Shown piece by piece: positions 24,281 through 37,370 of a stretch of DNA of 64,000 nt; the stretch's first letter is position 1, and the number at the start of each line of letters is the position of its first letter. Origin of the DNA: Stratiolaelaps scimitus (Eukaryota > Arthropoda > Arachnida > Mesostigmata > Laelapidae); NCBI GenBank assembly GCA_019614645.1, contig JABWDB010000003.1:24823001-24887000 (forward strand), in the 5' to 3' direction. Under the pieces are notes generated by a model. The model did no database searches. It had not been told where the DNA came from and was given only the letters and a program-made list of their open reading frames with translations. The position numbers were made by a program, and so were the translations under genes.

Positions 24281-26030
24281 TCGAGCCTCTGTTAAACCCC
24301 GTTTAGTGGCAGTTTCGGTCTGCACCAAGAACGAGTCGCTCGGGTCCCATGCGAACGTGCGCGCCAATGAAAGCAAAAAACCCCACTAGGTCCGAACGCG
24401 TATGTGTGAGCAAGGGAGTGAGTCGGTGAGTGTGTGTGTGTGCTGGTCGCGTTTTCCCTTTCCTTTACCGTCTTTGCCGACCGAAATCCAGACCATCACC
24501 TAAGGAGTCTTCTCTTCCGGGCTCGTCTGTCCGTGTCTCTTTAGCCGGACTGTGCGTACACACCCACATTCATCCACACACATACACCACTGGTAGCCGA
24601 CTGATTTACTGCCGCGGCACAGCCACTACTGAGTTTGCAGCCACGCCGTCCGTCGGCACTTTCATGTACGGCCGCTTCACCCGATGAGGACACAGAGCGG
24701 GTATGCGCAGGGAAACCCCGCGTCGTCTCTCATCCCTTCTCTTCTACCAAGGGCACTCCACTAGCACGGCATAGCACTGTACCCCTCATGCACTCAGAGG
24801 GTTTGTGGATGGCGAGGGCGCAGAGCCGCTTATGGAGCTTCATACGGCTGACGACAACAACAGCAACATCGGCAACAACGGCGATATAGGCCATCTTCGC
24901 AGACTCGATGCTCGCTCATTGGATACGTCTGCCATGTCACTTTTTCTGAGATTGGCCGAGACCGTTCAGCAGCCTGCGGGACGCTGCGCGAGCTAGGATG
25001 ATGCTCGTAGAGATGTGTACTAGCGAGAAAGAATAGCTACATTGTATCAACTTCAAGTACGGTTGCATCTACATAGGAGATATATACGTCTCGAGAGTTT
25101 TCGCTGTAGATAGTAATCTATTATAGCTAGGAGTGGCATACCCAGGATAAGGCACAAGTGCCAGATTAACCGAACGCAACAGGACGAATAGAAACTATAC
25201 TACTTGGACGAAATGTTCTTAAATTTTGTTATTATAAGTTATCACGATGCATTATGGGAGTGCTACCAGTCGGGTCGCCCTCGATACACAATGCTTAAAG
25301 GGCTCTACATCCAGCGATTTCGGGCGGCTCGAAATTGATCAATAAAAATTATGGTCATGTCTTTGCTCAGCTCAGAGCGAATATTTTAATTCCCGTAACA
25401 ACCGAACTCTGCATACTAATAATACAATAAAATACCAATTTACTCAAAGTAATCTTGACCATTTAGTCGGCTTCCCTGTCCCGACCCAAGTTATTTGTTT
25501 TTCAAATCCCCGAACCCCGTCTGCTCTATTATATATTTCTCATCAAGATTCCTACGTTACCTCAGCTGCAATAAATTTTGTTTAGCAAGCAAATTCCCTC
25601 GAGTTGAAGGCAACCGGCACGAGTGTTTAGCTGGCCGTGCTCAGCTGGGTGGGTGGGTGTTCGGGTAAACGTTACCAGCAACAATAAGCCCCGCTCTTGC
25701 ATCACCGTAGCTCCACGATGTACGCCTACGGGCGTCATGCCTACGTGAAACTTCTGTGAGGTCGTGCAAGACTTAACTTACGAGCCAAGAAGAACGACGT
25801 TCGCTCGTTGCCGGGAGACGAAGCCATCGACCCTGCAATGGCGGCCGCCGAGATTACCAGCCCCCCCGCCCACACCCCGAGATATGTACCTCGGCGAGAC
25901 GTTAGCTAGCCAGCCAGCAGACGCCGACGCTGCCGAGAGAGACCACGATGAGCTGACCACCCTGCAACGGCATCCTGCCGTCCGTGATATGATATGCAGG
26001 CAAGGCATAGGAATAACTTTAGTATCAAGT
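24281..26030. other. GC-rich block with two candidate exons
   Basis: Encloses the frames at 24798..24996 and 25764..26039. The 25,020-25,600 part between them is AT-rich, with several AATAAA strings. Confidence 0.4.
24798..24996 (+). CDS. Candidate terminal exon, unknown protein
   Basis: After an acceptor-like CCCCTCATGCACTCAG the frame reads GFVDGEGAEPLMELHTADD, then an Asn/Gly-rich spacer, HLRRLDARSLDTSAMSLFL, and ends RLAETVQQPAGRCAS with a TAG. It is about 66 codons with a G/C bias in third positions. AATAAA occurs at 25341, about 345 bp past the stop, as expected for a 3' UTR. The peptide is unmatched to any family I know. Upstream partner exons are not identified. Confidence 0.25.
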
Positions 26031-26039
26031 TATTTTTAA
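25764..26039 (+). CDS. Candidate coding frame, unknown
   Basis: The frame runs through Pro-rich sequence (LPAPPPTPRDMYLGET) and an acidic stretch (ADADAAERDHDELTTLQRH) before AVRDMICRQ. At the end of the protein-like part lies CAG|GCAAGG, the form of a rare GC-AG donor. The opposite strand is also open here, a warning that base composition alone may explain it. No family recognised. Confidence 0.15.
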   Translation: MQDLTYEPRRTTFARCRETKPSTLQWRPPRLPAPPPTPRDMYLGETLASQPADADAAERDHDELTTLQRHPAVRDMICRQGIGITLVSSYF

Positions 26040-27127
26040 CATCAAAGTCTCATCTATATTTAATATAGTTAGAGCTTCCGTTGCCGCTCTCCCTCGAATT
26101 TCCCCCTTCTCTCCCGCGTAACTTTGAACTTACCGTGGTGCAGAAAGGTTAAAAATCGGCTGAGACGGTCGACTTTTCTTCGTTGCCGGTGACGTCAAGT
26201 CGGAAAACGGGCGGCGGCGCAATGGCTAATAAAATCGTTGGCGGCGCTAACGGATTGATCGATCGTTATCAAAAACGAGTTGCAGCTAAATTTGACAAAT
26301 GATGACCACATCGACACATGAGACGATAGCGATCGGCTCAAAGTTACAGAGAGCCGACCAAATAATCTATTTATATCGACGCCGCAGCAGGCCAAGGCCG
26401 GTCATACTGCTGTTGCTGCTATTTGCGAAGCAAGCAGATGGTCGAGCAGACGAGAAAGAGCCGAACAAAAGTTGTATAGTGCCGTGCGCTCATTTAGAAT
26501 TCACCGGAAACTCAGAGATTGTGAAGGCGGCGCGGAATATTATTTATTCAAACGAATCGGGTCTTACAGACGAAATAACAAGAGGCTCTTACCCTCGTTG
26601 AGCTTTTCTCTAATCTCGCGCGTTGAGGAATTCCTCTCCACAGAAGTTCACTCTCCTATGGGATTAGACATGCACTCAATACCACTCTACCTTAAGTAGC
26701 TTCGCGGGATTCCCCGAAGATTCTGTAATCGTGATTTAGTAAACTTGAGCCGTTAACATTGCTTTTCTCGCTTGGCATGGGTCAATGGATTGTTGGACGG
26801 TAGTGTGTGTGTGTGTGTATGCGCTGTCGTACGACTAGCGTCCAGTGAAGTTTCCTAATAAATATTAACATTCCCATATATAGGCTGGCTGAGCTACAAT
26901 AGATAGTTTGTTGGTTCGAACTCAGCTGAAAGCAGAGTATCCAACCACGCATTAAATACAGGTTACTGGGTGTGGAGAAATTTGGTAATATTATTATGCA
27001 ATGACAGCATCCACTGCTGAAGCGCTTTTTTCAAATCGTGTCGAATGAAAATTATCCAATTTATCCAGAAACAGACCAACAATAGACCAGCAATGCCACT
27101 ACCACGATTACGTTAGGCTTTAATTTA

Positions 27128-27164
27128 ATGAGTTTATTTCTTCTCATATTTCAGGTAAGACGTC
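27128..27164 (+). promoter_or_regulatory. Candidate recursive splice site (ratchet point) 2
   Basis: An A/T-rich branch region (TTTAATTTAATG) leads into a pyrimidine tract (TTTATTTCTTCTCATATTTCAG region) joined directly to the donor GTAAGA, with the junction between 27154 and 27155. No open exon of convincing length ends here, so the zero-length-exon reading is simpler than at the first site. It is on the same strand as site 1, about 20 kb downstream of it, and 35 kb upstream of the first SLC16 exon. Confidence 0.55.
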
Positions 27165-27885
27165 CTAAACGTTGGATTGCCTGAAAAATGATTGGTTACC
27201 ATACCGCGTCATGGTGACGGTATAAAAGGCAAGATAATGAAGAGTGGGCATTTTTGCGGTTTAACGAGTGGGTTTGTTTGAAATTTGATCGACATGTGCT
27301 GTCGAATGAGCATAAATCAGATCTCTCTTTCTCTTTCGTCAATATTTGTAAATGCAAGAAAAGCAAATACAATTTCATGCATGTCGTTGGACGCGGGTTC
27401 TTGTACATATATCCCGAACTTTGGCCGAATTGAAAGAACAAACGTATCTACATCGTGGTATAACATGCTTATGCAACAATACTATCATGACTACTGAGAT
27501 ATGGCGCAGGTTTCTTAGCCGTCCCTTATAGAAGACGCATTTTCATAAAATGCAAATACACCCATTCGCAAGAACTGAGCGCACACGAAAATCATACACG
27601 CCAATCCAGTACTCGTGTCCAATTTTAGACCAAAATCTATACGTCTTCAATGTGACCAATCGTGTTTAGTGGATAGAGGTCCGTATACAAGCGTGGGCTT
27701 TTCCAGAGTCGTCTACACTCGCGGTTGTGTCCGCCTACAACGACCGTCAACGAGTTCGATGTAACCGAAAAGTCAAATAATCGAACTGAGCTTTCCGAGA
27801 GTCTTCCACAGTAAGATGTTGAAATGTTCACGTTGATTTTTCCCTCCACTTTCCACCTACTCTGCCCTGCTCTACCTCGTTCTCC

Positions 27886-27903
27886 CTCTCTCTCTCTCTC
27901 TCT
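27886..27903. repeat. (CT)n microsatellite
   Basis: Short CT array in a pyrimidine-rich stretch, read as Arg-Glu repeats in the minus-strand shadow frame. Confidence 0.9.
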
Positions 27904-28808
27904 ATCAGCTATCTGTATCTCTATCGCTCTAACGTACGTTTGACTGCCTGTTCCATGTCGGATCATACGGCACCTCGCTTGCAACTTTTCCTCCAATGGA
28001 AATAATGCCGGTGTCAGCACGCACACAATTCGAGCACAATAGTAGTAGTAGTCGTGGTAGTCGTGGTAGTACCCATCGGAAATCGATGTCAGTGGCCCGT
28101 CCCTTGTTTGTGCGGCTGGAATACAAAAACAACTAAAGGAAAACACGGCACTAGACGAACGAACACTGAACACGGACCTGAGAGTGTATTGTGAGCAGAC
28201 CGGCTGGAAGTTGGCGGAAATCATAACCTACTGAGGCTAGCTACTACTTGAATGTTGTCGAGGAACTCGCTCTTGCTCTTCACGACGGTGGGGGATCGGA
28301 AGGAGCGCGTACGAAAGACGTTCTAGCTGTTTTACTGTCGCCAAGGGACGATGCACATGACGTCCACTTCGACTGGACCTGTGCACCTACATGTTAGGAC
28401 TGCGCACTCACGGCCGAAGCGTGCAGTCCGTTCTGTAGTACGAAACCAGCAAGGCGGGCGGACACAATGATCGTCTAATCGAAACGTACGATTCAGTCTG
28501 GTTAGCATCGCTGTCGAGGCGCGGCAAGGTATCAAACAGATAAGGTTAAATTTTGCTTTTATTTGCAATAGAAATCTGTTCGGTTCTCTTGTATTGTCTG
28601 CTTGGCTAACCATAAAGTGTAACAAAGGTTGCAGAATCGTGTCTGTGATAGCGTGCTGCGGACTTTAATAGCGCTTCGTTGCGCAATGACATCAATTCAT
28701 ATTTGGGTTTAGCGCGCTTACGGCTCTAGAGGAAGGGCACTGCACGTCGGCCATAGAATCCCCAGAGGAACGCTCCACGAGTCTTGCTTAGTATAGCTTT
28801 CGTTTGAT

Positions 28809-29306
28809 TTGATACAGCTTGACGGGATCCTACGGCTATTTGACAAACAAATATGGGATATATTGTCGTCAATCTGCAAACATAGTATTATGTGTTTATT
28901 AAAGTATTATGTGTTTCCTATACAAATCAGAGCGTCTGCGCATTCGCTTTGGTTGGAAACGCATACGTATTCACGTTTCCATTGGCTTTCTATTGTTGAG
29001 CACCATCTGGCAAAGGAAGAGCAACGAGTATGCTCGCATAGCCAATGTTGGACGTCTTCTGAGAGATATGTGTTCGGGTCGTATTCTTCATTCGTCACAA
29101 ATATCCCACTCAACGCGCTCGAAATTTTTGAGGTAGATTGCCCCACCATCGGCGATGGTGACGTGCCTCGTGCCCTCATATCTGGCGACAGAATGACACC
29201 TCGCTGTGACGTGCTACATCTGAAAGAGGAGTTGGCATTGGATGTTCATGCGGCCGTGTCACCGGAACGGCGCAGCGGTAAACATCAAATATGTGAGAAG
29301 ACCTAG
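28809..29306 (+). other. Open frame of 165 codons, unassigned
   Basis: The + strand is open from 28809 to 29306, ending ISGDRMTPRCDVLHLKEELA and then DVHAAVSPERRSG before a stop. The minus strand is also open over part of it. It could be a relic of a transposon gene, but no transposase or RT motif is visible. Chance is the leading explanation at this length. Confidence 0.12.
28884..28916. repeat. Short direct repeat, AGTATTATGTGTTT twice
   Basis: The 14-mer AGTATTATGTGTTT occurs at 28884 and 28903 (period 19 bp). It is a minor local duplication within an unassigned open frame. Confidence 0.9.
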
Positions 29307-31945
29307 ATACAGTTCCCCTGATTGAGACAATACTCGAGGAGTCGCCGTTTTTGAATCCCTCGCCATTTTTCACTTATTTTATTTCAGCCTTATTTCCATC
29401 TGGGTTCTACGAATGTTCGCATTGTGCGTTTTTCCTAAATCTGCATAGGCCGTTGAGATGGTTACGCTGGTGATGATGTATAAACTGGCTGTAAAAGTAG
29501 TTCAACAGCCAGTGGTGGTAGCTCCTATCGGAGGTCAGTAACGACGGCTAATTCATTTTGCGGACAATGACCTGACCATCAGTTTTGCCGTATAATTTTC
29601 ACTTGCTCTGCCGAACTGAGAAGAACTTTCCGAAGAATGTCTCTAAATTGTATAGTGCGCCGTAATGTTTGCCAATGGTACTAAACGGATCAGCACGTCT
29701 TCTCGCCTTTGTGTATTCGATTAAGCCAGTCTGGCTCAGACTGATTGATTATGCCTCACGATCATGGTGGGAATACGAGCCAAGTATGATGGAATGGTGT
29801 CTATTTCATCTTCACAAAACGCGAGAACATCAAATATATATGTGGGGTTTCTCTCACCGGGAACCTCCCAGTCCCTCAGGGCCCTTCAGATGTATCGCAT
29901 GCAAACGGATGGACTTAATTTTGATTGATCGTGGATGAAAGATGATCACGTTCGATGAAAACAACAAAACAAATATGATAAAATGATACGCATAAAGATG
30001 TTCATAGGATTGGACATTCGACAACCATGGGAAATTTACCAACCTTTATTCTAGGCACATTTTAATGTTGTTATAATTGACTTCAGCTGAGCCCGTCAGC
30101 ACAGGTATAACAGCAGGGGAAGATAATAATGATTAATTTCATTTGAAGAATTGAGTGAGATAATTACACGTGTAAACGCTGAGACTGACAAAAAAGCACT
30201 CTCTGCAAAGTGACATCTATAGTGAAGCGCCTTTAATAGCGATCGTTATATGAAATTGTAGATATCGGCTTTTTTAGTCCTAATCAAAAATATACTTATC
30301 TAATTCGTATTACGTTGGTCTCAGAACGGGACGTCTGTACTAACGTGGTCATTGTTAGACAAAAATACCCGAACGAAGTCAAGCACCCATATATTAATTA
30401 TCAAAACAGTCCCATTGGTTCCAGTTTTAAGGGTGGGTACCAAAAGCGATAAAACAAATTCTGACAGCGAGTCGCCTCGAAGCTCGTTTCGCTATGCGAC
30501 TGTTCCATGCCGTTCATATCTAACTGTGTTGTTCGCTTGCCTATCTTTCCCTTTATCGTTCGCCTCTCTACAATGTACCAATAATAGCAACACCATTGAG
30601 GACGTCTGGAAGGCTGTCCTTCTCGGTTCAGCTATAGAATGCCGACCGCAGTTCCCTTGAGGAAGCGAGGAATGAATCAAAATATTAATCTCCACTTCGC
30701 TACGACAGTTGCCCATCCATGTGTTCTGCTCGCTTGGGATACAGCTAGATGGAAGGGCAAGTTCCACAGGGAACTCACCTCTCCGAGGCGAGTGCGAAGG
30801 GAACGAGGAGAAAGAGCAAGCGACTGAAGTGAACATAGATGGAATTGCTCTCGTCACCAGAAGAACTACAATTCAACCCTCGTCTCTCACTGATAGGGGT
30901 CGTCATAAGCCCATGTCAAGGCATGAACCTCACTGCCTCCCCACAATATCGCTTATGTCGGAATCGTCCGGAAGGACCGATTGGTAATGGCCATACGGCC
31001 CCTCGCAGATGGACGAGGTATTCGAAGACTAGGTGATGCAACCACCGGAGAAAGAAAGAGAGAGAGAGAATGACGATAGAGAGTGCACGCCAGGGATGGG
31101 AGAAAAGGCACGGGAAGAATACAAGCAGCAAAGACAGCCCAGAGGATGGTTCGCAAAAAGCGCGCGAACCATCAGGCGAAAAGAGACCGAGACCCAACTG
31201 GGTTGGAGTGGCGAGCTATGAGCTATTATAAATCGTCCCTCCAATCTAACCGTCTGATTTATTATCTCGTCTGGATGGAACTCGTCTTCCTTTGTCGTCG
31301 TTGTCGTCAAAGGCGATGCGCTGGGCAAGGGCCAAGGCAGTCGGTTTCGTCTTGTCGGTCATGGCCTGCTTCTCCCGATGATTACCTCTGCAACTGTTGT
31401 GATGATGTCTAGGAGAGATATGTCTCATCATCGTTGGGAAAAAATCGTATCTTTCATCGTGTGCAACTTTAGTTGCTGTAGAAGAACGCCTTGAGTGCGA
31501 CATGGTTCGCAGATTGTACATGAGCATATATGTATGCGAGGCGTCTAGATGTCGTTGTGCGACCTATGTTTTTGGTTTGACAATAACGGGAAACGTATGC
31601 GGTGCTTCTCGGTCATTATTTATTGTTCTAAGTTATCTACGCGTAGTCGCCGCCAGTTGTCGGGCACGGTCTACTGTTCGCACAGTGGTTAGCAGCTACT
31701 CTGGAATTTATACACATTGTTGTTATTGCACTCGTAATGTATTCTAATCCATACCTATCGCGCTTCATATAATGAGGCTTTCACCTGCGGTCCCCAGTAA
31801 ACACATAAATACACATGTAACGACGCGATATATGAATACTTTTCTCTAATATCCCCGGAGGTAACTAATACCGACGTGAAAAAACGTATTTGCAGATTAC
31901 ACCCCGAATTTGAACCTGTTACAATTCCGTCACGAACTGGATGTT

Positions 31946-31951
<6 letters not shown>

Positions 31952-31977
<26 letters not shown>

Positions 31978-31997
31978 GATACATGTGTGTGTGTGTA
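31952..31997. repeat. (AT)n followed by (GT)n
   Basis: About 26 bp of AT, a short spacer GATACAT, then GTGTGTGTGTGTG. Confidence 0.95.
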
Positions 31998-32030
31998 TAA
32001 AACAGGTCTGTCTTCCGGAAGGATCATCAT

Positions 32031-33760
32031 CCTGAACCCCTAGCAAAGCACCGGGAGCCCTGGCTGCCACCAATCTCCTTCCAAATGATTCCGAGAGAAA
32101 GACGTCAACGAGGCTTTAACCGGTTTGATGTCCGTCCGCCGAAATAAAGCGAGCAGCAACGGCGATGATAATGGCGTTGGTGGTGATGGTGAGGAACTGA
32201 CAGAGAGAGAGAGAATGAGAAGAATCCCATCTTTCTCCGCTTCGTGCCTCTGCGCCTGCTGGCGTTGCCGCGGCTAGAATTTAATAATAGTCCCAAAGTG
32301 TGTGCACGCCCGTTGCCATATACTGCACAAAGCCGAGTGTGGGATGCACGAGCGAGTGACGACGAAAGAGAGGGAGAGAGAGAGAGGGGAGAGGGGGTTG
32401 CATTCCTATTTACCCAGTCCAGAACTCTGAAACACCTCCAGAAGTTCCGCTGTTCCTTCTGCGTAGCTCTAACAATATCTTCTTCTAACGTCTTTCTTCG
32501 TTTCGGTGTTTCTTCGCCTTCTGGGAATGTCTTCTGCGCCATAGAAGGCATTATCCTGCACCAGCGAGTGAGTGTGTTGCTCACCGCTACGTCCCCTTTT
32601 GCCATTGTGCGTAACCCTCGGGCGGAGAGGCGCAAGGAGTTTATGTGGAAAGAACGTGAGGAGAGTGCGTTTTGAGCCGTTTTGCATTGCGAGACCGGCG
32701 AGGAGTTCACTACCGCGGCCACCGCCGTGCTTGCTTACTTGCTTGCTACTGTCCTTTACCATGCCACTGTTCTCTCTGCTGAACGACCTCTAGCCAACCA
32801 ACGGACGCAGACACGGTGGATGCGCCACATTCATTCGCTGTACCGTCCTTTGCATGTATGCCTCGAGGTCGACCCGCTCGCTCAGGTCCGTAATGCCTTG
32901 AACTTGCCAGTGACCGCTTTGCACGCCACACAAGGTGGGCTGCAGCTGGCCCACCAGACCACGCGAACATCAACGAGCGCGCGGCGATGCAGTAGCGATA
33001 GATAACTGAGGGGACGCCTAGTCTATTATTTACGCGGGAGGCGGCCTCGTTGTATTGCCGCCTTGGTTGTCTGCAGGCTGCGGCACACGTGCATACGTTC
33101 AAAGGGCTAGCGGGCCACACTCCTGGAAAAGAATAGATGCCAACGAAAGGCGGTTTGTCTGGCAGCGCCACCAGGGGTCAGAGCAGAGACCACTAGCAAG
33201 AGCTTACCCGAGCCGATGCGAACTCTCTACGCTGGCCCACCACTCCCAACAGTGATGTAGGTGGAGGTTTGCTGCCACGGCGGCAATGGCGACGACACCA
33301 CCCCTCGTGCCAGGACGGGGTGGTCGATGGCCTAAACCGAAGTAGACAGGCAATAAGGGCTAGCGACAGGAACGCGAGCAGAGCAACTTTTGAAAAGTGT
33401 CAATCCTTAGTTTTCCTTTCATAGCCTGTTTGGCTCGTCTTCGCGCCATCCTCATTTATGAGGAGGCACCAGCTGTTGACAGCTTTGCTACGGCGTCGTC
33501 GGCGAGGGTCGGCGACCCAACCAGCGTCGGCCGACCCAATGGCACTAATCCTGACTAGCCAGCTGGTGATGCGCTCCGCAATTAGCCCGATTAGCCTCTC
33601 AGATAACCAACCTCTCCCAGGTCATATTCCGGCCATGCGACCCTGTGTGCCTCTAGGGGACCGTCAAGGTGACTCGGACTCCAGGCAGAGACGAAAGGTT
33701 GTGTACGTGAGAGAGATAAAGAGATAGATACAGGGTGAGCAAGGCAGACAGTATAGGCGT
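32031..33760. other. GC-rich block
   Basis: CpG-rich with GA arrays (32202..32219 and 32366..32393). The 205-codon minus-strand frame at 32105..32722 is Ser/Arg-rich across these arrays and not supported as a gene. Confidence 0.4.
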
Positions 33761-33852
33761 CAAGAAACTCTGGAAATTCGTACTTTGCCGTTGGCAGGTG
33801 GTAATTATTATATTATCGTCTAGCGGCTATACAGCGTGGTATTATGTAATAT

Positions 33853-33900
33853 ATGGATGGTGCTATACGCACGCTGAGGCGGGCTAGTAAAATGCTGAAG
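33853..33900 (+). CDS. Candidate initial coding exon (16 codons) with a perfect donor
   Basis: An ATG in ATAT-ATG-GAT context is followed by 15 sense codons (MDGAIRTLRRASKMLK) and then by AAG|GTGAGTAAG, a full-consensus 5' splice site, in phase 0. There is no pyrimidine tract before it, so it is a donor and not a ratchet site. The peptide is short, basic and amphipathic, as a cytosolic N terminus or a targeting peptide could be. It lies on the SLC16 strand just past a GC-rich block that could hold a promoter. It could be a start exon of that gene or of another gene. The acceptor it would splice to is not identified. Confidence 0.3.
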
Positions 33901-34749
33901 GTGAGTAAGATACAATCATTGACGCTTAGATGTAAACAGAAGGACTTGACCCTGTCGAAAATTGCTTTAACAATGACTGCAAGCGGAGCGGCTATGATTA
34001 CAAATTTCCTATTTCTAGCTTTTCTTGCTATATATTATATATATATTGGATATCTAGCGAAAATCTTTGCATTAGAAGTCTCGCTTACTAGAGAGTGTCT
34101 CGGACCACGAGCACCTGCACTTTTTATGCAAGAGAGTCCATGACGACCAAGAGAATCAACTGGTTCTCAACAGGAATATGGAGTCAACTTGATTATCCTA
34201 TTATTATATGTATAAATAAATATATATATATATACACCCTACTTCTAATTCTTAGTATTATTTTTACGAGAGCCTATTGTACAACTGCAATCCGTCAATA
34301 AACCTCACTGAATGAATGAATAAATTATCGTTCGCGTTCACAAGGGTTCCTCAATTCGATGGTAAAATACGCTCCAAATAGAATAGCCTATATGATTGAC
34401 GAAAACACGATGGTTTCTCTAAGCCACACTAGAAATGTGATTAATTTCTGTTAACCTCGGACGATGTCCGGATGCTCGAATTGTCACAACGGTCATAGCT
34501 CATCATTCCTTTTCCATGGCCGTAGTAGCAAGATCGCCTTCATCCATTCGTCAAGCCTCTTTCATTGGGTATCAGCCAGCGCAATCGTTTTATCTAGGGA
34601 CACGTTGACTTGATATCTTTTGAGTATAATCGTCATATTAATAATTATAATACTAATAATAATTATTTGCCAACTCGAGACTATTTGTACCGACCCGTCT
34701 ACAACCGGCCACCACAGCCGATATCTTTATATCCAAAACTAAATAAATC

Positions 34750-34777
34750 TATATATATATATATATATATATATATA
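34750..34777. repeat. (TA)14 microsatellite
   Basis: Pure TA array in an AT-rich stretch. Confidence 0.97.
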
Positions 34778-36138
34778 ATGTAATATATATAATTATCACC
34801 TCGATCATCATAGTGATACAGTATATAATCCGTTGTTATCAGTTTTGTCCAAATTGGCATCTCGTTAATTGATCTATCCACTATTTGTCTTAAATGTCGT
34901 AAAACTGAATATGAACGTGACTGTATTCAAATACGATGTATCATACAGAGGCTATTGCCACGGTCAATCCCCACCAAATGTTTACTGTGCTTCTGGATAG
35001 TTGCTGAAACGTTCCCTTCCAGAGTTGGTGGTACGGTACAAGATTTTTTTTGGTTAGTAAAATACACCATAGATACACCTGCGTGCCGTCATGTGTCCCG
35101 AAATAGCAACGGTGAGCCGACTCAGGCGGGTTCATACCCTAATTGATTTTCACGGTGCGCGGCCGATCTGATTCGGACTCTAGACAGAAACAGGAAACCA
35201 TGTAACTGAATGTAGCCCTTGCATGCACGACAGTCGTAAATTCTCTAATGAAGCAAATCGTATCCACTATTTACAACCTGCTGTAGATAACCAACCTTAT
35301 ATGGACTGTGACGAATAGTGCCCGCTTGAGTGATGCTTCTTCTAACCGGGCATGCATAGCACTATATCATAATTCGTCCTGCTCTGTTCTGTTGTCGCGC
35401 TCTGCTATTGGTCGACAAACCATCATACTGCTTGTTACACAGCCGTTGTTACATTACATATAAGGAGGTCACCAATACGTTTCGTCTGATAATCAGCCGA
35501 CCCCACAAAAGTCCATTAGCGACAAAGTATTACCAACATCCTACACATACATTATATGGAACTGATCGGTTGTTGTTGTTGTTGTCGTCGCTGACGGTGC
35601 TAGCCTGTGCTGCCGCCTCGTTGTAGTTGAGGAGATATTAATGCCAGCGGCGTCCCCATGTTTGACGCGACTGTAACAACGAATATAGGAGACAGCGCTG
35701 ATGGAGGGCAGCCATTATGAGGAGCACAAAAAAGAAGGTGACTTCGAACCATGACTACCGTCCTGCATCCAACAGGGCCAACGGCGGGTTGCTGAAACAG
35801 CTGGTCGAGGTGCTCGTCAAGTGATGATGAATCTGGTGCTGCTTTGGCTATTCCCGGTGCTGTCGCTGTTTCGGCTGTCGCTTCAGCGTCATCAATGTGG
35901 ACCATCTCATCAGTGGAAAGATGGACTGATTTTCTTTTAATTGAGATCCCCCTTCCCCGAAACGGTCCACCCGATCTCACCTCCGATTTCCGGGGACAAC
36001 GGGTGCATGGAAAAATGTCATAAACGAGCACAAAAGGCCAATTAAGGGCCAATCATTTTCGTAGACAGATCCGATTTTGCGATTCTTCATATTCTCGTGT
36101 CTGTATAGGGATGCAACGGTGGTCGTGCCTAATACATA

Positions 36139-36161
36139 TGGTAATAATAATAATAATAATG
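36139..36161. repeat. (AAT)n microsatellite
   Basis: About seven AAT/ATA triplets. Confidence 0.95.
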
Positions 36162-37370
36162 TATGCAAAGTAAGATAAAAGTCGTTGTGCACCCGCGACA
36201 CAAATAGGAGTTTATTTCTACTGATTATTTTCTAATAACGCGATTTTTGAGGGCGGTCCCGTTGAACGTCGTCAACATTTCCTAAGGAAGGCTTGTTTCT
36301 ATTATAAGTACGTTGACAGAGAGTGATGGTGTGACACTTATTACCATTGACTTACTGCCTGTTGCAGGGTGAAAATGACTGTAATGTGTTCACTTCAAAG
36401 TGATGACTATCACATTATATTATGATATGCTATAGAAGCATGTTCTTATGAGATATGCACCGATGGCAAGTAAATCGTTGTTATTACCGTGACTTAGAAG
36501 AATGGGGGTACCCGGCAATTTTATACATGGTGTTCAACTACCTGACAGTTATGTTCCAATTGAATTCATTCATACAGATATGGTAGACTCAAATAATCTC
36601 TCTCATTCCGTTATATGCCGGTTCAGAGGAATCAAGAATTTCAACACTACGTTCACAAGCAGTCCTTATACAATTTATATACAATTCCAATATGGCTTTA
36701 ACCTTTATAATATGTAGATAGAATTCCAATATAAGCGAGAGCGTCCGAAATTATTTGAAATATTTAGATCTCTTAATCCGATCATTAGCTGCGCGTCGGT
36801 TTCAGACCACCTAGGATCCCACCCGATCTTAGAGACTCACTTGAGACCGCACCTCTTCTCCCTCTCTTTGCATAGACTAGACTTTAAAGGCCCGTTCGTT
36901 GGCCGTTAAAACTTTCCTGATATCTATACGCCCTCTCCCCGCCATGTAGTATCAGGAAAAGGTTATAATTGATTGTAAAACCGGAACAAATTTTATCACT
37001 CATAAATTAAGCGGCCACACGGGCTTCGTGGGCTGTCTAATTTAATATGCCTGTGTCCAAGCTACCTCAGGCAACGTTCACGGTAGAATTTCTCCTTGAA
37101 CACGAGTTTCTGAAAATGTCGTCCCCAATCGCTGAACCGGACCACCTCAAGTATCAGAAAATATGTCGAAGATATAATATTATACAATCTCCTACGTTAT
37201 GATCTGCACGAATTGGGTTCATTTGGCGGTGGCAAGTATTATGACAATATATATATGATAGTATTGTTGCATAGTTCCTTTGACCAATCTATTGTTCTAC
37301 CGGTTGAATTTGTTTCAAGATAGGCCGACCCATTTGTTTCTCTTTATCTCGGCCAGAAATTCGACAGCGA

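Larger units (their letters stand above)
26031..32030. other. Mostly featureless, holds ratchet site 2
   Basis: Besides the ratchet site at 27154, a CT array and an AT-GT array, I see only unassigned frames (195 codons on the minus strand at 27637..28224; 165 codons at 28809). Confidence 0.5.
33901..37370. other. AT-rich, no gene seen
   Basis: A minus-strand frame (35600..36052) contains an acidic, protein-like stretch (STDEMVHIDDAEATAETATA) but has no pyrimidine-rich acceptor. Otherwise only TA and AAT arrays. Confidence 0.5.

Noticed and set aside
27637..28224. 195-codon minus-strand frame
   Set aside because: Spans a CT array (Arg-Glu repeat) and has no motif. About one frame of this length is expected by chance in 64 kb.
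32105..32722. 205-codon minus-strand frame
   Set aside because: Ser/Leu repeats are translated GA/CT arrays; no family motif.
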